A stretch of 39,403 nt of DNA from a virus: positions 1 through 39,403 of IMG/VR virus record IMGVR_UViG_3300034019_000927; one strand, given 5' to 3'. The translations under genes and the position numbers were made by a program. Positions 18,995 to 27,537 of the stretch are shown one piece after another. Within the stretch, counting starts at the first letter, position 1. Each line of letters opens with the position of its first letter. The notes beneath the pieces are model-generated. The model was not told the origin of the DNA. It was given only the letters and a program-made list of their open reading frames with translations, and made no database searches.

Positions 18995-20967
18995 TGCCGA
19001 TTATCGGCTCGCATCAGCAGGCACAATTCACGATTCCGGTCAACGGCACGTCGCCGGTCAACGCGGACGAGGTGCGGTTGAACGACAACGCCACCGTCAC
19101 GCAGTACAACGCGCACGACGCGGACGCGACGATTCACGTCCAGTCGTCCGCGATTGGCTCGCGGCCGGTGCCCGGGACAGCGGGGCGCATTTGGGCCACC
19201 ACGGACACGGGCGAGTATCGCTGGTGGTACGATGACGGCTCCGCGTGGCACGAGATGGGCGCCGATCACATCAACTTCCCGGTCAAGGCCACGCAGACGT
19301 TGGTCAAGGGCGATGTCGTCAAGGCGACCGGGTTCAATGTTGGGCTTGGGGTCACGGAGGTGGCGAAGGTCTCGAGCGCGACGGACGTGGCACTGGGCGT
19401 GGCTCGCGACGACATCGCCAACGGCGCGACGGGCTATGTCACGAACACCGGCGTGATTCGCAACATCAACACGGTAGCCTTCAACGCCGGTGACCTCCTG
19501 TACCCGAACACGACGGGCGGATTCACGGCCAGCAAGCCGGCTAGCGGGCTGTATCAGGCGCTGGCGTATGTGCTGCGGGCGCACGCCAGCAACGGCGTGA
19601 TCCTCGTTGAGGCTTCGGAGCCGCAGTACGTCCAGAGCGCCAGTGACACGCCCAACACCGCCGTGATTCGCAACGGCAGCGGCAATTTTGCGGGGAACGA
19701 GATCACGGCAACGACCCGCTTCATTGGGGCGCTGACGGGCAACGTGACGGGCAACGTGACGGGCAATGCGGGCACGGCCACCGCCTTGTCGAGCGCGCGC
19801 ACGTTTGCGCTGACGGGCGATGTGAGCGGGTCCGTGTCCTCCGACTTGAGCAGCGGCGCCAGCATCAGCACGACCCTCGCAACGGTGCCCGTGAGCAAGG
19901 GCGGGACGGGGCTGACGAGCGCGCCGAGCAACGGTCAGCTCCCGATTGGCAACGGGACCGGCTACACGCTGAAGACGTTGACGGCTGGCAACAACATCAC
20001 CGTCACCAACACGTCCGGGGACATTCGATTGGACGTGGTGGGGCTGGCGTCTGGGGTCAGCGGCGCGGGCACGACCGACACGTTGCCCCGCTTCACGGGC
20101 GGCGGCACGAGCTCGCAGCTTGCTGACAGCGCGGTCAAGGATAACGGCAGCAAGGTGTCGTTGGAGCGCGCGCAGTTGCGGCTCAACACGGTGGACTACA
20201 CGGTGCCGACCGCGCAAGGCGCGGCCAATACGTGCCTGACGAACGACGGCAGTGGCAACCTGTCGTGGGTGACGACGGCGCAGCCGTTGGACCAGCAGAC
20301 GTTCAACAGCTCGGGGACGTGGACCAAGCCGGCGCTGGGCTCGATGGCGCTGGTGGAATGCTGGGGTGCTGGCGGCAGCGGCTCAAACGACAGCACGACC
20401 GCCGGCCGCAACGGCGGCGGTGGCGGCGGCTACATGTTCGTGCTGATGAAGCTGTCGGACTTGGGGGCGACGGAGACGGCGACGGTGGGCGCTGGCGGTA
20501 GCGCGCGCACTACCGCCGCCAACGGGATCGCGGGCGGCAATTCGTCGCTGGGGTCGCATTGCACCGCCTATGGCGGCAGCGGCGGGCGCACTAGCGGTTT
20601 GCCTGTCGGTGGCGGGTCGAACTACCGCATTGGCACCGAAATTACCGACTGGACCGCAGTGTCGCTTGCCAACATGGACTTCTTTCAGGGGCCGTTTGTC
20701 GGTGGCGTCGCGCCCGGATCAACAGTTGGCGCTAGTGTCCACGCCGTGTACGACAGATACCGGAATGCCATCTACGGTGGAGGCGCAGGCGCCAGTCGAA
20801 ACGACGGCGGGACGGTGACCGCCGGGACGAGCGTCTACGGCGGAGCGGGCGGCGCTGAGGGCGTGGCGGGCACGCAGCCCGCAGGAGGTGGCGGGCGCGG
20901 TTCGGGCACGGGCGGCGGGACTAGTGGCGCAGGCGGCGCGGGCCGCGTGCGTGTCACCGTTTGGTAA
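18994..20967 (+). CDS. Tail fibre with Gly-rich tip, 657 aa
   Basis: Main tail fibre. The N terminus is a short attachment region, followed by a beta-rich shaft with repeated modules (GNVTGNVTGNAGTATAL; VSKGGTGLTSAPSNGQLPIGNGTGYTL). From about residue 430 (QTFNSSGTWTKPALG, then LVECWGAGGSG) begins a glycine-rich domain, with GGGGGGY, GAGGSAR and GAGGAGRVRVTVW at the very end. The TWTKP.....VE.WGAGG..G start with a G(R)V.V end is the hallmark of Gly-rich receptor-binding tips of phage fibres. It would bind the host surface. The two small genes downstream (20983, 21185) may assist fibre folding. Confidence 0.85.
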   Translation: MPIIGSHQQAQFTIPVNGTSPVNADEVRLNDNATVTQYNAHDADATIHVQSSAIGSRPVPGTAGRIWATTDTGEYRWWYDDGSAWHEMGADHINFPVKATQTLVKGDVVKATGFNVGLGVTEVAKVSSATDVALGVARDDIANGATGYVTNTGVIRNINTVAFNAGDLLYPNTTGGFTASKPASGLYQALAYVLRAHASNGVILVEASEPQYVQSASDTPNTAVIRNGSGNFAGNEITATTRFIGALTGNVTGNVTGNAGTATALSSARTFALTGDVSGSVSSDLSSGASISTTLATVPVSKGGTGLTSAPSNGQLPIGNGTGYTLKTLTAGNNITVTNTSGDIRLDVVGLASGVSGAGTTDTLPRFTGGGTSSQLADSAVKDNGSKVSLERAQLRLNTVDYTVPTAQGAANTCLTNDGSGNLSWVTTAQPLDQQTFNSSGTWTKPALGSMALVECWGAGGSGSNDSTTAGRNGGGGGGYMFVLMKLSDLGATETATVGAGGSARTTAANGIAGGNSSLGSHCTAYGGSGGRTSGLPVGGGSNYRIGTEITDWTAVSLANMDFFQGPFVGGVAPGSTVGASVHAVYDRYRNAIYGGGAGASRNDGGTVTAGTSVYGGAGGAEGVAGTQPAGGGGRGSGTGGGTSGAGGAGRVRVTVW

Positions 20968-20982
20968 GGGAGGGCGAGACTG

Positions 20983-21183
20983 ATGATGGGGCGATGGGCG
21001 ATGGTGCGCACCAGCGACAACGTGGTCGTGAACGTCATCGAGTGGGATGGCGTCACGCCATATACTTCTCCAGCCGGGATCGTGTTGATTGACGGCACCG
21101 GCAAGGACGTGGGCCCAGAGTACATGTACGACCCCGGGACCGGCACGTTTTCGCCGCCGCCGGAACCGCCGCCTGAGCCGTGA
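20983..21183 (+). CDS. Small fibre-associated protein, 66 aa
   Basis: Starts at ATG 20983 behind a good ribosome-binding site (AAGGGAGGG), immediately after the fibre. The 66-residue product reads as short strands (WAMVRTSDNVVVNVIEWDG, GIVLIDGTGKDVGPEYMYDPGTGTF) and ends with a Pro/Glu tail (SPPPEPPPEP). This matches small proteins often encoded after phage tail fibres, sometimes annotated as fibre assembly proteins. The role is inferred. Confidence 0.65.
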   Translation: MMGRWAMVRTSDNVVVNVIEWDGVTPYTSPAGIVLIDGTGKDVGPEYMYDPGTGTFSPPPEPPPEP

Positions 21184-21184
21184 C

Positions 21185-21463
21185 GTGACGGGTCGTGACG
21201 ACACCTACTGGCTGCGGTTGCGGCGCCGGTTCCTGACTTCGGCGGGCAACATCGTGGGGCAGACCGTGACGACGGGGGCGGGCAGCGTGGCGGTGACCTT
21301 CCCCCGCGCGGAAGTGGACGCGGCGTTTGGCGTGTGCGCGACGCCGAGCTGGGGGACGACGGTGTGGGTGACAGCGAAGAGCACGACAGGCTGCACGGTC
21401 AACTTCGGGACCGTCGCGCCGGCAGGTGGCACGGTGGACCTCATCACGTTCAGGAGCGAATAG
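21185..21463 (+). CDS. Fibre-tip-like beta-sandwich protein, 92 aa
   Basis: I start it at GTG 21185, one base after the preceding stop; the frame is open further upstream only as a shadow. The 92-residue product has a basic start (DDTYWLRLRRRF) and then a compact run of strands (QTVTTGAGSVAVTFPRAEVDAAFGV, TTVWVTAKSTTGCTVNFGTVAP, GTVDLITF). This VTFP....D..Y/FGV...P.W.T..WVT.K...G..VNFG pattern is the small beta-sandwich found at the C termini of many phage fibres. Here it stands alone as a separate gene. Confidence 0.65.
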   Translation: MTGRDDTYWLRLRRRFLTSAGNIVGQTVTTGAGSVAVTFPRAEVDAAFGVCATPSWGTTVWVTAKSTTGCTVNFGTVAPAGGTVDLITFRSE

Positions 21464-21464
21464 C

Positions 21465-22178
21465 ATGCCAATCGACCCGGTGACCGGCAGCCTGATTCTG
21501 GCTGGTGCCAGCACGCTAGGGAGTGCGCTGACGGGCGCTTCAAACAACCGCATGAAGCGCCAAGAACTGCGCCAGCAGGCAGAGCAGTTCGCGAAGCAGC
21601 AGCAGCTCCAGCGCGAGCAGATGGCGCAGGGCAACACGCTGCAGCGCGACCAGATGGGCCAGAGCGACCGGCAGTTCGGTGCCAACTTCAACACGAATCG
21701 CGTCGGCCAGATGGACCAGCGCGCGCAGCAGGCGGCGGCGCTGCAGCGCCAGATCAACCTGAACCCGCTGGCGGATCGCGCCGCGTACATGTTGGCGCAG
21801 CGCGCGGGCGCCATGCCGGCGGCGTTCCAGCCGCGCGACTACACGCAGGGCGGGATCCCCGGGCGCGGGCAGGCCACGGGCGGCCTTGCCGACGTGCTGA
21901 ACGCCCAGCGGACGGCGGCTGGCAACTACAAGGCCGGCATGGGCGGAATGGATCCGGCCGCGCTGATTGCGGCGCGGAACCGGCTGCAGTTTCAGGGCGA
22001 CATGCCGGGGATGTACAGCGCGCAGACGCCTCCCCCGTCGGATGGCGGAATGAGCGGCGGGACTGGCGGCGGAATGGGTGGCGGTGGCGGTGTGGGTGGC
22101 GGTGGCGGTGGCGGTGGCGGGCGGACGGCTGAGGAGGAAATGATGATGGCGCGGTTCACCCCTTACCTGCTTTTCTGA
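21465..22178 (+). CDS. Internal virion (ejection) protein 1, 237 aa
   Basis: The first of four large genes between fibre and lysis. The product starts with a hydrophobic, Gly/Ala-rich segment (GSLILAGASTLGSALTGAS), then a Gln- and Arg-rich helical region (RMKRQELRQQAEQFAKQQQLQREQMAQG), and ends in a long Gly tract (GGGMGGGGGVGGGGGGGGG). A hydrophobic start followed by Q-rich helices at this position is typical of podovirus ejection proteins, which leave the capsid with the DNA and line a channel across the cell envelope. Assigned by architecture and position. Confidence 0.7.
   Translation: MPIDPVTGSLILAGASTLGSALTGASNNRMKRQELRQQAEQFAKQQQLQREQMAQGNTLQRDQMGQSDRQFGANFNTNRVGQMDQRAQQAAALQRQINLNPLADRAAYMLAQRAGAMPAAFQPRDYTQGGIPGRGQATGGLADVLNAQRTAAGNYKAGMGGMDPAALIAARNRLQFQGDMPGMYSAQTPPPSDGGMSGGTGGGMGGGGGVGGGGGGGGGRTAEEEMMMARFTPYLLF
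22070..22121 (+). repeat. Gly-codon microsatellite (GGC/GGT)
   Basis: A run of GGCGGT-type units within the 3' end of the 237-aa ejection-protein gene, encoding the long glycine tract. Simple-repeat instability here could change tract length between isolates. Confidence 0.7.
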
Positions 22179-22187
22179 GGGCACGCT

Positions 22188-24218
22188 ATGCGCATGATGT
22201 ACAACCCGGCCGCTGGTTACGGCGGAGATCAGCGGGCGGCGGGCTACGGGCAGACGGCGACTGACGAGGAGGAGCGCCGTCGCCGTGCACAGGCGGGGGC
22301 CCAACAGAGGCCAACGCCTTCGCCGCCCCCGTCGCAGCAAGCCCCGCCGCAGCCCCAGCAGCAAACGGACGGCGATTTCGAGCAGGGACTTCAGGCTGTC
22401 GATGCGCCGCGCCCGGTGAACAAGGCGCCGCAGCCCACGTTCGCGGAGCTTCAGCGGCAGGGTCAGGCGCGTCCTGCGCCCCCGCCGGTGCAGACGCAGG
22501 GGTATTCGCGGCAGGCGCCGCAGGCGCAGGGAGGCTACAACCCGCAGGCGTCCGTGGACGCGCAGTTGGCGACGATGCGGCAGGCGCAGCAGCAGTACGG
22601 TTCGCAGTGGGATGCCAACGCGCGGCAGCAGTTCGAGCAGCAGATGGGCGCACTGCAGGGCCAGCGCTCGCCACAGCAGGAAGCGGCCATGCAGCAGGCC
22701 CAGCAAATGGGGCTGGACCCCATGGCAGCCATGATGGATCCGGAGGGGTTCCAGCGGCAGATGGCGGCGCAGCAGCAGTTTATGCAGCGTCAGGAGCAAA
22801 ATTCGGCGGCAGCGCCGGCGCCGTTTGACCTTGCTGGCTTTGCGGCCGGCCAGTTGCAGACGGGCGCCTTGCCGACGGCTCCAACCCCGTACACTGCTCC
22901 GCAATCGTTTCTTGAACAACTGCGGCAGCTCATGGAACTCGGCCGCAACGCGCCGGGGCTTGCGGAGGCTGCGCAGGCGATGCCGGCTGGGCTCACGTCG
23001 GAAGGCGTCGATCCGGTGATGCTGGCGCAATCGTCTATGCAGACGCCTGCGCAGGCGGCGGCATTCCCAGCGGCTGCGCAGGCAACGCAGGCAACGCAGG
23101 CGAGGCAGGCGACGCAGGCGACGCAGGGACCAGTCTCCATTCCGGGGCCTGTTCGTTCCGTATCGGCACGCCCCGGGGAGTCCACCGAGGATCTGATCCT
23201 TCGTTCCGTTTTGGAGGCTAACCCCGGCGCAGAGTACCTGCAGGGGCAAACGGCTGGGCAGCCGATCAAGTACTACTACGACGGGCAGTGGACGACCACT
23301 CCGCCTTCACAGGAGCGGCTTGCGCAACTACAAGCGGGCCAAAGCGCGCCTGCGGCCGCGCCCAGTGGCGGTGCTGCCGGGTCACCGGCGGCGAGCGCAT
23401 CTCCCGGCTTCGCAGCGATTGGCGGCGGTGCGCAAGGCGCGCAGATGCTCGACGTGAACTCGTTGACCGAGCAGTCCCTGCGTGAGGCGCTGCAGAACCC
23501 GTCCGCGTTCGACAACGCGGAGGTGCGACGGCTGTACGGCGAGATGGGGCAGAACATCGACGACGAGTTTGCGCAGCGGCAGACGGCGTTGCGCGAGGAG
23601 ATGGCGGCGCGGGGGTTGTCGGACTCGAGCATCATGGGCGGGCGGTTGTCCGACTTGAACGTGCAGCAGAGGAGCGCTCAGGCACAGTTGGCGTCCGATC
23701 TCGCGGGGCAGCGGGCGCGCGACTTTGCCGGCGCACGCGCGCAGGCCATCGGGATGGGGCAGGGTCAGCGCGCGGCAGCGTTGAGCGAGGAGATGGGGCG
23801 CGCCAACCTTGGACTGCAGGGGCAGCAGTTGTCGCTGGCGCAACAGAACGCGGCGTTCAACAACGCCATGGCGCAGCAGGATTTCGGGCTGCGGCGGGAG
23901 GCGCAAGGGTTCAACCAGCGCATCGGGACGGCGGATTTCGGGCTGCGGCGGAACGCGCAGAGCTTTGGGCAGGGGATGCAGGGGTTGCAGTTCCAGAATC
24001 AGCTCGGGCAGCAGGGGTTCCAGAACCAGATGGACGTAGCCAACTTCAGCCGCAACGCTGGCAACGACCGCTTTTCGCAGAACCTCAACTGGTCGCAGTT
24101 TTTGCGCGGGATGGGGCAGGATGCGTTCAGCAACGACCTCGAGAGGGCGCGCTTCAACCAAGGGGTCTTGAGCGATCAGGACCGTTTCTTCCTGCAGTTG
24201 CTTGGGCTCGGGGGCTAA
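22188..24218 (+). CDS. Internal virion (ejection) protein 2, Q-rich, 676 aa
   Basis: The 676-residue protein is extremely rich in Gln, Ala and Gly. A low-complexity first half holds the run ATQATQARQATQATQ. The second half is helical, with repeats of the type QQDFGLRREAQGFNQRIG and ADFGLRRNAQSFGQGMQ, and the segment RQTALREEMAARGLSDSSIMGGRLSDLN recalls phage internal proteins. No transmembrane segment is clear. It most likely packs in the capsid core and is ejected with the DNA. It follows the 237-aa gene by 9 bases and precedes the next by 3. Confidence 0.7.
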   Translation: MRMMYNPAAGYGGDQRAAGYGQTATDEEERRRRAQAGAQQRPTPSPPPSQQAPPQPQQQTDGDFEQGLQAVDAPRPVNKAPQPTFAELQRQGQARPAPPPVQTQGYSRQAPQAQGGYNPQASVDAQLATMRQAQQQYGSQWDANARQQFEQQMGALQGQRSPQQEAAMQQAQQMGLDPMAAMMDPEGFQRQMAAQQQFMQRQEQNSAAAPAPFDLAGFAAGQLQTGALPTAPTPYTAPQSFLEQLRQLMELGRNAPGLAEAAQAMPAGLTSEGVDPVMLAQSSMQTPAQAAAFPAAAQATQATQARQATQATQGPVSIPGPVRSVSARPGESTEDLILRSVLEANPGAEYLQGQTAGQPIKYYYDGQWTTTPPSQERLAQLQAGQSAPAAAPSGGAAGSPAASASPGFAAIGGGAQGAQMLDVNSLTEQSLREALQNPSAFDNAEVRRLYGEMGQNIDDEFAQRQTALREEMAARGLSDSSIMGGRLSDLNVQQRSAQAQLASDLAGQRARDFAGARAQAIGMGQGQRAAALSEEMGRANLGLQGQQLSLAQQNAAFNNAMAQQDFGLRREAQGFNQRIGTADFGLRRNAQSFGQGMQGLQFQNQLGQQGFQNQMDVANFSRNAGNDRFSQNLNWSQFLRGMGQDAFSNDLERARFNQGVLSDQDRFFLQLLGLGG

Positions 24219-24221
24219 CGC

Positions 24222-25391
24222 ATGTCTGACTTTCTTGCCGGGTTGGGTGCTGGGTTGCAGTCACTGGGGTCTACGGGGATGCAGCTCTTGGCACAGGAGC
24301 AGCAGCGCCGTGCTTTGCGGGAGGAGCGCGAGCGGCAGGAGGAAAAGGAGCGGTTGGCCCGCGAGGCGCAGCAGCGTGCGCAGGAGCAGCAGTTCAACCT
24401 CAAGCGCTTCGAGCTGGGGCTGGAGGAGTACGCGCCGCTGGAGCAGCAGGCCGCGCAGATGGAGCAGCTCGGCGGGCTGCGTGGTGCACCCGGGTCGCTG
24501 GGGATGGCGGGCGACGCGCTTGCGATGATGGGCAAGCAGGCGCGCGAGCGGCTGCAGAAGGGGCGCACGTTCGACTACACCGACAGCGCCGGCAAGGCGA
24601 CGAAGTACTTCCAGCCGTACGAGCGGACGGAGGCCGGCAAGGCCGAGATGGCGACGCGGCAGGGCGTGCAGGCGCTGCAGGCGGCAGGGTTCACCCCGCA
24701 GGAGTCGCAGGCCATCATGGCGTCCCCAGAAAACATGCGGGGGGCGCTGCTGGACCGGCTGCGCCCCAAGCCGCAGCAGCCCGGGGCGCCGCAGCGGGTC
24801 GTGCAGGCTGACGGTAGCGTCGCCTTCGTGCAGGTGCCGGAACTCCAGCCCGGGCAGCGGTTCGACACCGGGATGCGCGAGCGCGTGCCCACTGGCACCC
24901 GACCGTCGGTGCCGCGCCCGCCCGCTCGTCCGACGGAGGCGCAGGAGAAAAGCTACCTGTATGCCAAGCTGATGGACGACGCGAGCGTCACCATGGACGA
25001 GCTGGGCCAGAGTGGCAAGATCAGCGGCTGGAAGCTGGCGTCAGCCCTCCGCACGCCGTTTGGGGCCGGCAACGTCATCCTGAACGACGAGGAGCAGGAG
25101 TACCTGCGCGCCGCGCGTGACTTCGCGGCCGGTGTGCTCCGCAAGGAGTCTGGCGCAGCCATCACGCCGAACGAGCTGCGGGACGTGTTCCAGCGCTACG
25201 TGCCGGCGCCCGGAGACTCGCCGGATCTCGCCAAGGCCAAGTCGGCTGCGCGCGCCACCTACATGCAGTCGATGCGAAAGCTCGCGGAGCCTGCGCGTAG
25301 GTACTACGACTACAGCAACACCCCGCAGGGCGCCGGTGGCGACAGCATGTCCATGGATGAGATGATTCAGTACTTCCTGAACCCGGGGTGA
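24222..25391 (+). CDS. Internal virion (ejection) protein 3, 389 aa
   Basis: Starts MSDFLAGLGAGLQSLGSTGMQLLAQEQQRRALREERER: a Gly-rich amphipathic opening, then a highly charged coiled coil. The C-terminal part contains the recognisable module EYLRAARDFAAGVLRKESGAAITPNELRDVFQRYVPAPGDSPD (about residues 290-332), which recurs in internal proteins of many podovirus-like phages as VLR.ESGAAI...E......Y.P..GD. It is therefore assigned to the ejection set with fair confidence. The exact function of the module is unknown. Confidence 0.78.
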   Translation: MSDFLAGLGAGLQSLGSTGMQLLAQEQQRRALREERERQEEKERLAREAQQRAQEQQFNLKRFELGLEEYAPLEQQAAQMEQLGGLRGAPGSLGMAGDALAMMGKQARERLQKGRTFDYTDSAGKATKYFQPYERTEAGKAEMATRQGVQALQAAGFTPQESQAIMASPENMRGALLDRLRPKPQQPGAPQRVVQADGSVAFVQVPELQPGQRFDTGMRERVPTGTRPSVPRPPARPTEAQEKSYLYAKLMDDASVTMDELGQSGKISGWKLASALRTPFGAGNVILNDEEQEYLRAARDFAAGVLRKESGAAITPNELRDVFQRYVPAPGDSPDLAKAKSAARATYMQSMRKLAEPARRYYDYSNTPQGAGGDSMSMDEMIQYFLNPG

Positions 25392-25395
25392 CCTG

Positions 25396-27534
25396 ATGGA
25401 CGGACTGCAGAACCCTGACGAGGAGCGGATCCGCCGAGACGTGGAGACGATGCGCCGCAACGGGGCGCCGGAGGAGGTCATCCGGGCGTACCTCCAGCGC
25501 GAGCTGTCTAAGCAGCAGGCGGCACCGCAGCCGGCAGCAGCCAAGCCGGCGATGGGGATGGGCGACATCGCCAAGGGCGTGGCGCGCAGCGCGCTGGGGC
25601 AGGGACTCGGGTTCCAGTTCGGGGACGAGATCGAGGCGGGGTTCCGCACGGGCTTCGGCAAGCTGGGCGACTACAAGGCGACGCGGGACCAGATCCGCAG
25701 CGAGCAGGCCGAGTTCGCGGACCAGTACCCGGGCCTGAGCATCCCGGCCGAGATCGGCGGCGCTATCATCCCCAGCGCGGCCGCGCTGATCGCCTCTGGC
25801 GGCGCGGCGGCGCCCGGGGTGGCGGCGCGCATGGCTCCGCTGGGCGCCCGGGTGGCGCGGGCGGCGGCGGCCGGCGCCGCCTCCGGGGCGGTGACGGGCG
25901 CAGGGGCAGCGCCGGAGATGGAGGACGTGCCGGCGGCGGCGGGGCTGGGCGCGGGCGTGGGGACGGTGGTGGGCGGCGCCATTCCCGCCGTCGGCGCCGG
26001 GATGCGCGCGCTGGGCAGTCGGGCAGTGGACGTGCTGGAGACGCCAATTCGGGCAATGGCCGAAAACGCGCCGCCGCCCCTCCCGGGAAGCGCCAACCCG
26101 TTTCAGCGCGCCGTCCGGACGGCCACGAACGCGCCCGCGCTTGCGGCGCAGAAGCTGACGGCGGGCCCGCTGGACCGGCGCGCGCAGCGCCGCGCCGAGG
26201 GCAAGCTGATGCAGGCGCTGGCCGACGACGAGCTCACCCCGGAGATGGCGGCGCAGCGCCTCGAGGCGATGCAGGCGCGCGGGGCCCCGGGCGCGGTCGC
26301 GGACGTGGGGGAGGAGAACCTCCTTGAGCTGGCGAACACGGCGTACCTGATCCCCGGGCAAGGGCGGCGCCGGGTGGCGGAATTCTTTCAGGGTCGCGTG
26401 CAGGGCGCCAGCGGCCGGCTGGCCGAGGGCGTCGAGAAAACCAGCCGGTCCAAGCTGCAGAACATCAATCAGGTGGTCCGCCAGATCGACGCGGACCGCA
26501 AGCCGCCCGCCAAGCTGCTGTACGAGGAGGCGTACGCGCACGGCCCGGTGCAGCTCAACGAGGATGGGATCAACCTGCTGCTGACCTCGGACGCGCGGAA
26601 GGCGTGGTTCGAGGGGCTGCGCCGCTCGCGCCTCGAGGCGTTCACGGACGCAGACAAGAAGCCGCTGCCGGCGCTGTTCCGCGTGACCAAGTACAACGAC
26701 GGCGAGGAGACCATCGAGCTGCTGCGCGACCCCACGGTGCGCGACATTGACGTAGTCAAACGCGGCTTTGACGCCCTGATCGGGGCAGCGCAGCGGAACG
26801 AGGACGCGGATCTTGCGCGCATCCTGACGGGGGCAAAGAACACGCTGGTCACGCAGGTGGACGTGCAGGCACCGGCCTACAAGAAGGCGCGGCAGTTCTG
26901 GGGCGGGCAGCAGGGGCTGATGGACGCGCTCGAGTCTGGAAAGCGGTTCCTGCGGGGCGGCGCGGACGACTTCGAGGACACGCTGGCCGGCCTCAACCCG
27001 GACGAGCGGGACATGTACCGGCTAGGGGCGGCCAACGCCATCGCGGAGCAGCTTCGGCGGCGGGAGGGGCGCGCGGTGGCGGTGAACATCCTCACTGACC
27101 CGACCGCGCAGCAGCGCCTGCGCAAGCTGTACCCGGACGAGGAGTCGTTCGAGATGCTGCGGAGCATGGTGGAGGACGAGCTGCGCATGGCGGGCCCGTA
27201 TGCGCGCATGACGCGGCAGTCGCAGACGGCGCAGAACCTTGCGGGGCTGCTGGACTTCGCGACGGACTTCCGGCCCGGTGACTTGTCGATGGATGCGATG
27301 GGGCTGGCGCGGCTGGCGCTCATGGGGCTGGCAAACGCGGGCGCTTCGCGCGCGCGCACCAGCACGGCGGCGCAGCTTGCGGACCTGCTGACGCAGCAGG
27401 GGCCGGAGGCGGTGGCGTACCTGCGCGGGCTGTCGCCGGCAGCGGCGGCGGCGGCGCAGCGCGCACAGATCGGCGCCCGGGCCGGCGGTCGGCTCGGTGG
27501 CGTGGTGGGCGGACAACTCATCCGAGGGTACTGA
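25396..27534 (+). CDS. Internal virion (ejection) protein 4, 712 aa
   Basis: The 712-residue protein has a recognisable early module (SALGQGLGFQFGDEIEAGFRTGF, then RSEQAEFADQYPGLSIPAEIGGAIIPSAAALI, about residues 60-135) found in many prophage internal proteins. Next come long Ala/Gly-rich hydrophobic helices (about 130-215), suitable for inserting into the host membrane, and then a long helical body. A Gly/Arg C terminus (GARAGGRLGGVVGGQLIRGY) resembles glycine-zipper tails. It likely helps form the DNA-translocation channel during infection. The inference rests on these modules and on position. Confidence 0.78.
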   Translation: MDGLQNPDEERIRRDVETMRRNGAPEEVIRAYLQRELSKQQAAPQPAAAKPAMGMGDIAKGVARSALGQGLGFQFGDEIEAGFRTGFGKLGDYKATRDQIRSEQAEFADQYPGLSIPAEIGGAIIPSAAALIASGGAAAPGVAARMAPLGARVARAAAAGAASGAVTGAGAAPEMEDVPAAAGLGAGVGTVVGGAIPAVGAGMRALGSRAVDVLETPIRAMAENAPPPLPGSANPFQRAVRTATNAPALAAQKLTAGPLDRRAQRRAEGKLMQALADDELTPEMAAQRLEAMQARGAPGAVADVGEENLLELANTAYLIPGQGRRRVAEFFQGRVQGASGRLAEGVEKTSRSKLQNINQVVRQIDADRKPPAKLLYEEAYAHGPVQLNEDGINLLLTSDARKAWFEGLRRSRLEAFTDADKKPLPALFRVTKYNDGEETIELLRDPTVRDIDVVKRGFDALIGAAQRNEDADLARILTGAKNTLVTQVDVQAPAYKKARQFWGGQQGLMDALESGKRFLRGGADDFEDTLAGLNPDERDMYRLGAANAIAEQLRRREGRAVAVNILTDPTAQQRLRKLYPDEESFEMLRSMVEDELRMAGPYARMTRQSQTAQNLAGLLDFATDFRPGDLSMDAMGLARLALMGLANAGASRARTSTAAQLADLLTQQGPEAVAYLRGLSPAAAAAAQRAQIGARAGGRLGGVVGGQLIRGY

Positions 27535-27537
27535 CGC

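Noticed and set aside
22070-22121. Regular repeats as a CRISPR array
   Set aside because: They are short Gly-codon units in frame within a coding sequence, without spacers. No CRISPR-like repeat-spacer pattern was seen anywhere in the window.
21540-23249. Long antisense frame (569 codons, minus strand) opposite the ejection-protein genes
   Set aside because: Arg/Leu/His-rich shadow of Gln- and Ala-rich coding DNA; the plus-strand genes have starts, spacing and a consistent operon layout.
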